Shown here: positions 19,101 to 21,138 of the stretch, in pieces | Layout: the number at the start of each line of letters is the position of its first letter | How positions within the stretch are numbered: the stretch's first letter is position 1 | NCBI GenBank assembly: GCA_001839685.1 | Contig: MLAK01001319.1 | Coordinates: forward strand, 1 to 21,138 | Direction: 5' to 3' | DNA length: 21,138 nucleotides | Source of the DNA: Tritrichomonas foetus | Taxonomy: Eukaryota; Parabasalia; Tritrichomonadida; Tritrichomonadidae | Position numbers and translations under genes: made by a program | Notes under the pieces: model-generated | Told to the model about the DNA's origin: nothing | Database searches by the model: none | Seen by the model: the letters and a program-made list of their open reading frames with translations, nothing else

Positions 19101-20530
19101 TATATAGCAATACTGGAGCATGCTTTATTATTGCTTGTAAAATTGAAAACACTACTAATAATATTATTGTTTTCCATATTCGTGTAAATTGAACAGGAAT
19201 CATTTTGTCCACAATCTTGGAAAATGCAATTATCAATTTCAAGAGTCGATCCTTTTGTTGGACAATAAATGCAATTACCTTTTCCATCACAATTTGTAAA
19301 ATTGCAGTCATTGATAGTAACAAAATTGGAACTCGTCAGGGAAAGAGAAATACAAGGCGTTAACGTAGAAAATGAAAAGTTTGATAATTCAAAAAGAAAG
19401 CGTTTAGCAGGACATAAAATAATTGAATTATTTGTTTTACAATCTGTGAAAGAACACTCAGAAAAATCAACTTCAGTTGTACCATCTAATATAGTTATGA
19501 TGTTTTGAGAAGCGTTTTGTGAGAAAGGACCAAAATTAGTATTTCGAACAGAAATTTTACAATCATCTTTTCTTGGATTTTTATCATTATTAGGCCCCAA
19601 AGTCAATTCAACATTTTTAAATTTACAATAGGAAATATTTATTTTCAAACATTGAATATAGAGATCTTTTCCAGTTGTAATTGAACTATTCGAAAAAGTT
19701 GTTTGTTTAACATTTACATTCATTGACTTTTCAGTTGTAATTAAATTAATACTGTTGTTTTCAAATCTATTTTCAAGAATATCTAAAGAGCCACCTTGGA
19801 AAAAGATTATTCCATTTTTGTCATGATCTTGATTTTTTCTCTTGCCGTTAAAAGTAAATTCACATTTGAAAAACTTAGTTTGAACTGTTTGCGCAGTTTC
19901 AACATCGATTAAAAAGCCTTTTTCTTCATTGACTACATTACATTCGGTAAATTTGGTCTCATTTAAAACAAGGTTACTTAATTTTATGTAAATTAATGAT
20001 TCAATGCTTGCAATTTTTATGAAATTGCACTTTATAATAGTCAATGTATGTGATTGTGAGCTGCAAAGTAATTTGACTGGTGTTTGAAAGGTCTGCCCCT
20101 CATATTTGGTAGTTTCAGTACATTGATGTTCAGTGACATCTGTTGGTAATGGCATTTCTGTTTGTGAAACCATTTCAGGTGGTTCTTCTTCTGTTGTTGT
20201 TTCTACCTCTGCTCCCTCTATATTAGAAGTGGCACTATCATCTAATTCGCTGGTTTCTGTACTTTCAAAGATCTCCAAAGTTTCTGATGATATATCTGCT
20301 TCAGTTTCAGAATTTTCAATTTCGGTGCTTTCAGAATACGATTGTCCTTCTAATAAATTCGCTTGGATCGCGAATTTCATATCCTGATTAAATTTTTTCG
20401 CGTGCGGAACATTCGATTCATGAGAATGACTATCTTCTTTTGTTGAAATTGGACGTTGGATGACATTCTGATTGTTCCGGTGCTTTCCGGCTGGAATGGA
20501 GATTGCGAAGAGAGAGAAAAGGAGAAACAT
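13181..20530 (-). CDS. Pmp-like giant surface protein, beta-helix with C-terminal anchor
   Basis: A 2449-residue type I membrane protein. Residues 1-14 are a short hydrophobic signal peptide. About 60-135 is an acidic Ser/Thr/Glu-rich stretch. About 140-2280 is a right-handed beta-helix of many short coils carrying the chlamydial polymorphic-membrane-protein signatures GGA(I/L/V) (for example 659, 686, 801, 925, 957, 984, 1108, 1560, 1589, 1617) and FxxN (for example 617, 677, 917, 1243, 1551, 1579, 1607, 2067, 2123). Coils often start with N/D-C-x-F, so Cys is frequent, and Asn-x-Ser/Thr glycosylation sites are very numerous. A single membrane segment spans about 2337-2363, followed by RKKK and an 86-residue cytoplasmic tail with NPLF at 2421-2424 and an acidic end. 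Pmp-like proteins form a large trichomonad family implicated in adhesion to host cells; adhesion here is inference. The stop overlaps TAAA. No frameshift is seen over 7.3 kb. Confidence 0.93.
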   Translation of the reverse strand: MFLLFSLFAISIPAGKHRNNQNVIQRPISTKEDSHSHESNVPHAKKFNQDMKFAIQANLLEGQSYSESTEIENSETEADISSETLEIFESTETSELDDSATSNIEGAEVETTTEEEPPEMVSQTEMPLPTDVTEHQCTETTKYEGQTFQTPVKLLCSSQSHTLTIIKCNFIKIASIESLIYIKLSNLVLNETKFTECNVVNEEKGFLIDVETAQTVQTKFFKCEFTFNGKRKNQDHDKNGIIFFQGGSLDILENRFENNSINLITTEKSMNVNVKQTTFSNSSITTGKDLYIQCLKINISYCKFKNVELTLGPNNDKNPRKDDCKISVRNTNFGPFSQNASQNIITILDGTTEVDFSECSFTDCKTNNSIILCPAKRFLFELSNFSFSTLTPCISLSLTSSNFVTINDCNFTNCDGKGNCIYCPTKGSTLEIDNCIFQDCGQNDSCSIYTNMENNNIISSVFNFTSNNKACSSIAIYKCTKLTIDFCSFYRCHNKNNTMYGGGAGFHYVPDDNFPDKESFTLTNLLFYECSGNSAAFSIFAKKAMPYFNNITFEKLNCNYSFSLFYMVNTIDIQLDLNEIHVKNCTNTAADGGGLGFMLNTIQTTTKPIEVVFTRCTFNGNSSPIGGGLSFGNGTTTNHAAVSFFDCNFTKNKATSYQGGAISIISDRSLIVENCTFIQNQCHSKGGAIYIYHTSNLKVNSLIKNCYFTGNTDTNNQYHAIYHTGDGAGDFTNISFYNNGNNGDALYTEMKNIRFYNLSFTFTQLSQATRGIEIYSNSKFEIDECNFSRCCTTNGRPHSDGGAILYRNSGNRIESMSISNCNFECCSSPNSAVMRIEPYSMVPKIENLTIKNMSNNYLISFIYNYNIFFSTVYFKNVVFENCINSASDGGGSGIWISNHRLEGNPFQSNIEFINCTFKNNTGVYGGAFGVGDSDNVAPTSLVFNNCKIFNNKGTKQGGAIFLKTSESCTLTSCVLENNTCNEEGGAIFCKFRTKSLLTLNYTNITNCVSLEDGAPNVTSGNAVYCSVMLSEVYINNSHILNCGTKHAAISLMSDCTMINSTIIFDSKENSTYGIVFDFVPEILINGCLFRHCCADVVKNTTDKSLNQGGAIDYRTYGKEFTTVEIINNIFDDNFATDKGASVYLGIITPPVFEGNTFINHDCHANLMHVNFFDSKALNITFELYNNSFNGNNFNEHAIFHLEIADTIISNGIYYFQDCYLLNNKNFVLTGFDHPTVSFENCSFYNNSNSNHSLLKFDTNHDVTFIRCNFDYDDSKNGTLDIQTTSKILIINCTFSNENCISFGGLFRVNFSEIEFDTVSILNCCPRNISTILGGGQVIMRNVNYTLCEGILIPVMCNITMQNVTFYQCISGLFYQPEKYSTETEDHLQDVLVLEDITIDTIYGNAGIIYIFNNLDVKNLTLKNCISNSSESVDSRINSKGTHKLENGENQSAKPILELKVMNESLDHVILDGFNFVNNKYYNCENDVTGGGSGLIITFPDERDPENSIIPEIPLKQKNENILEQETTEISTPPEVIPEYHYKKFDFINCRFEGNQAKVSGGAYAIERNDTMVSFSNCEFIGNSCLEGNGGALYFRTKYEVVINDCVFIKNQAFGIGGAVFLEQKHPYSMSSCSFIDNIGDFTFYMQTLALQENDYIGTHDYLNCSLYSCQFTANVGIPLLIKTEFEVYIEDTTFEKNVFNENIPRNNELLDTRITTINIVSPNKDLTKQKTIALKRCKILLNDASHFNNIVYINSSNHHTICEEVDCINNHVQSDHYHIYSKNSYQIDIISCNFRNIEDETDVRVIHSDQNLTLINTTIIGYQSSNYSILCYREKIDFDDKTPNKLSVIIQNVKIENSAGIYIDECSNFVFQNVSMNDCLHGLVFLINGTQNNKIKYNSNNYPEVVLIENCIFDHITYYAMRININKNIHFQNVTLQNCDQNSTISSPVIPPPTSAFDDEISFSEESGISESQLLEKHDDHYDHPDKVFVPIIELTFYDTKSNSFMFENCVFYDNHFHTITNRSSLKCGGIGLSILYYQNGQIFNRFSDLTNKNPTKSSLIIRTCEFEGNTADNSGGGFYLDNYEGEITIDDCQFNNNNIFEGDGGGLYLVSYSTLTIQSCAFVNNTSPNSCSMFLNMFDDSSILDSNFTAFHSSNYQILLISNNQQTTTIERNMFAYIQPVSTQIRLQKGAAQSKILRPPNKNIGGDETRSNVANSIGSFNFKGNSFMYFLDENLIRSHIETDNDPSEIKINFYDVNCFDTNEKIVLNKNYGYVSNSTTTSSECPYPKIVDEIIKNLENNGSTSAFDPSDGEINITNGGSTDSNSENGEGSKNNTALIIGATIGAVVFVIIIADIIWLFLWMRKKKQSNLEKTSSSSLDAFEISQEFEQETNESMTNKYSPSSITVGSTTVNSVAATQENPLFSTAFMDDHSSENDCFEECDWSSRLI
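14111..16489 (-). repeat. Two long superrepeats in the C-terminal half of the Pmp-like protein
   Basis: Residues of about 1348-1858 and 1859-2140 start alike. Anchors are EGILI/AGIYI (1348, 1859), QNVTF/QNVSM (1361, 1872), NLTLKNC/NVTLQNC (1418, 1933), PILEL/PIIEL (1454, 1991) and GGGSGL/GGIGL (1489, 2029). Each carries an acidic, Ser/Pro-rich insert at the same place after the NC anchor. The offset is 511-540 residues, and the first unit has extra coils. Confidence 0.7.
16490..19117 (-). repeat. Three ~300-residue superrepeats in the Pmp-like protein
   Basis: Residues of about 472-769, 770-1071 and 1072-1347 begin with the same module. Aligned anchors are SSIAIY (472), RGIEIY (770) and YGIVFD (1072), then C-x-F at 487, 785 and 1087, then GGG/GGA at 501, 801 and 1108. 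Units one and two also share an NC-N-x-x-x-x-DGGG block (591 and 888). The third unit has lost it. The units are diverged, so the duplications are old. Confidence 0.7.
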
Positions 20531-20798
20531 TATTTTCGATTTGGTTTATCAACCAAATTCAATGGAACTTTTGATAGTATTCAATTTCACTATATAAAAG
20601 AGAAAAGATTTCAAAAACCTCAAATTCTTTGTCATTCAAATAACTTGTTTATATTATCAAATCTTTTTATAAAATCTATAATTTCTATGAATTATTTAAC
20701 GAATAGGATTTCACCCAAAATGATCCTGATGAACTTATTAAATTAATATTTACGAATATGAGCATAATTATGATTTCCATAAGAATTTCCTCACCGAC

Positions 20799-20817
20799 TT
20801 TTTTCACAACTTTTTGA
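20799..20817. promoter_or_regulatory. Overlapping CACAA and 9-mer motifs upstream of the Pmp-like gene
   Basis: TTTTTTCACAA (20799-20809) shares its last A with ACTTTTTGA (20809-20817). Both elements recur separately upstream of other genes in the window. The site lies about 270-280 bp before the Pmp-like ATG, farther than at the other genes. Confidence 0.35.
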
Positions 20818-20926
20818 TATAATTATTATATTAGATGGAAAGCTTTATTCAAAAATAGATCGCTTTATATCAATTTTTCAAAGACATCATGATCTTCATT
20901 ATATTGATTGTCAGTTAAACTCATAC

Positions 20927-20935
20927 TCAAAAAGT
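20927..20935. promoter_or_regulatory. Distal 9-mer upstream of the Pmp-like gene
   Basis: Exact TCAAAAAGT on the plus strand, in the opposite orientation to the copy at 20809-20817. It is nearly 400 bp from the Pmp-like start, so it may instead serve an unseen gene beyond the window edge. Confidence 0.3.
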
Positions 20936-21138
20936 TGTAAAAATTTTTCTTTCAATCCTTTCAATTCTTGATTCCAATAATTATTCTTCAAGTTAGTTTC
21001 CTTATCAACATATTTTGTTTATTATCTGCTAAAAATTCCATTTGATCATAATATTTTGTCGATAAAATTTTGAAATATCTTCAAAATTGATTGTCTTTAT
21101 AGGATGTAGTCTCACCGATCAAAAAGCACTCAAAATAT

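Larger units (their letters stand above)
20531..21138. other. Region upstream of the Pmp-like gene
   Basis: AT-rich DNA up to the window edge, with no supported gene. It contains two exact copies of the recurrent 9-mer (20809-20817 and 20927-20935), a near copy at about 21119-21127, a TTTTTTCACAA motif at 20799-20809 and TAACGAAT at about 20698. The open frame at 20456-20746 starts inside the Pmp-like gene on the other strand and is not coding. Confidence 0.5.

Noticed and set aside
13181..20530. Bacterial autotransporter or lateral transfer of a chlamydial Pmp
   Set aside because: There is no C-terminal beta-barrel; instead a eukaryotic-style membrane segment and cytoplasmic tail are present, with the same AT-rich codon use as the neighbours.
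20456..20746. 96-codon plus-strand frame at the 5' end of the Pmp-like gene
   Set aside because: Starts inside the signal-peptide-coding region of the opposite strand; composition is that of spacer DNA.
1..21138. Spliceosomal introns
   Set aside because: No GTATGT donor paired with the ACTAACACACAG-type branch/acceptor of trichomonad introns was seen, and every gene is open from start to stop.

Overview
The window looks like nuclear DNA of a trichomonad (parabasalid) protist, most likely a Tritrichomonas species. The grounds are AT-rich DNA with intron-less genes read in the standard code, short spacers, a protein kinase-like domain fused to a long Sel1 repeat array, a very large Pmp-like (chlamydial polymorphic-membrane-protein-like) surface protein, and stop codons that often run into TAAA, the trichomonad polyadenylation signal. 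The genus call is inference; no rRNA, tRNA or other marker gene is present to confirm it.

Layout. Three genes lie on the plus strand: a Rab32-family GTPase (403-1059), an 866-residue protein kinase with an unrecognised N-terminal half (1452-4052), and a probable BAR-domain adaptor with an NPF motif (4477-5505). Four genes follow on the minus strand, listed here from their upstream end: the 2449-residue Pmp-like surface protein (20530-13181), a Sel1-repeat pseudokinase (12538-9578), a PP1-like phosphatase (8931-7756) and a coiled-coil protein of unknown function (7089-5689). The two groups converge at 5506-5688. The three spacers between minus-strand genes are all about 640-670 bp. I saw no introns, RNA genes, CRISPR arrays or recognisable transposase genes.

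Possible joint roles. Several products fit membrane traffic and signalling: a Rab, a BAR/NPF adaptor, a surface protein whose cytoplasmic tail carries an NPLF motif, a kinase, a pseudokinase scaffold and a phosphatase. Trichomonad genes are not organised in operons, so linkage alone is weak evidence that they act together.

Most notable non-coding signals. First, a G+C-rich 77-bp hairpin (109-185) with perfect 29-bp arms lies upstream of the Rab gene. It becomes a perfect 62-bp palindrome if three extra copies of the pentamer CGGTC are removed. Second, the 9-mer TCAAAAAGT / ACTTTTTGA recurs upstream of four of the seven genes, in three of them 48-54 bp before the chosen start codon. Notable protein-level signals are the loss of all three catalytic motifs in the Sel1 pseudokinase and a higher-order repeat of about 300 residues, then about 510 residues, inside the Pmp-like protein.
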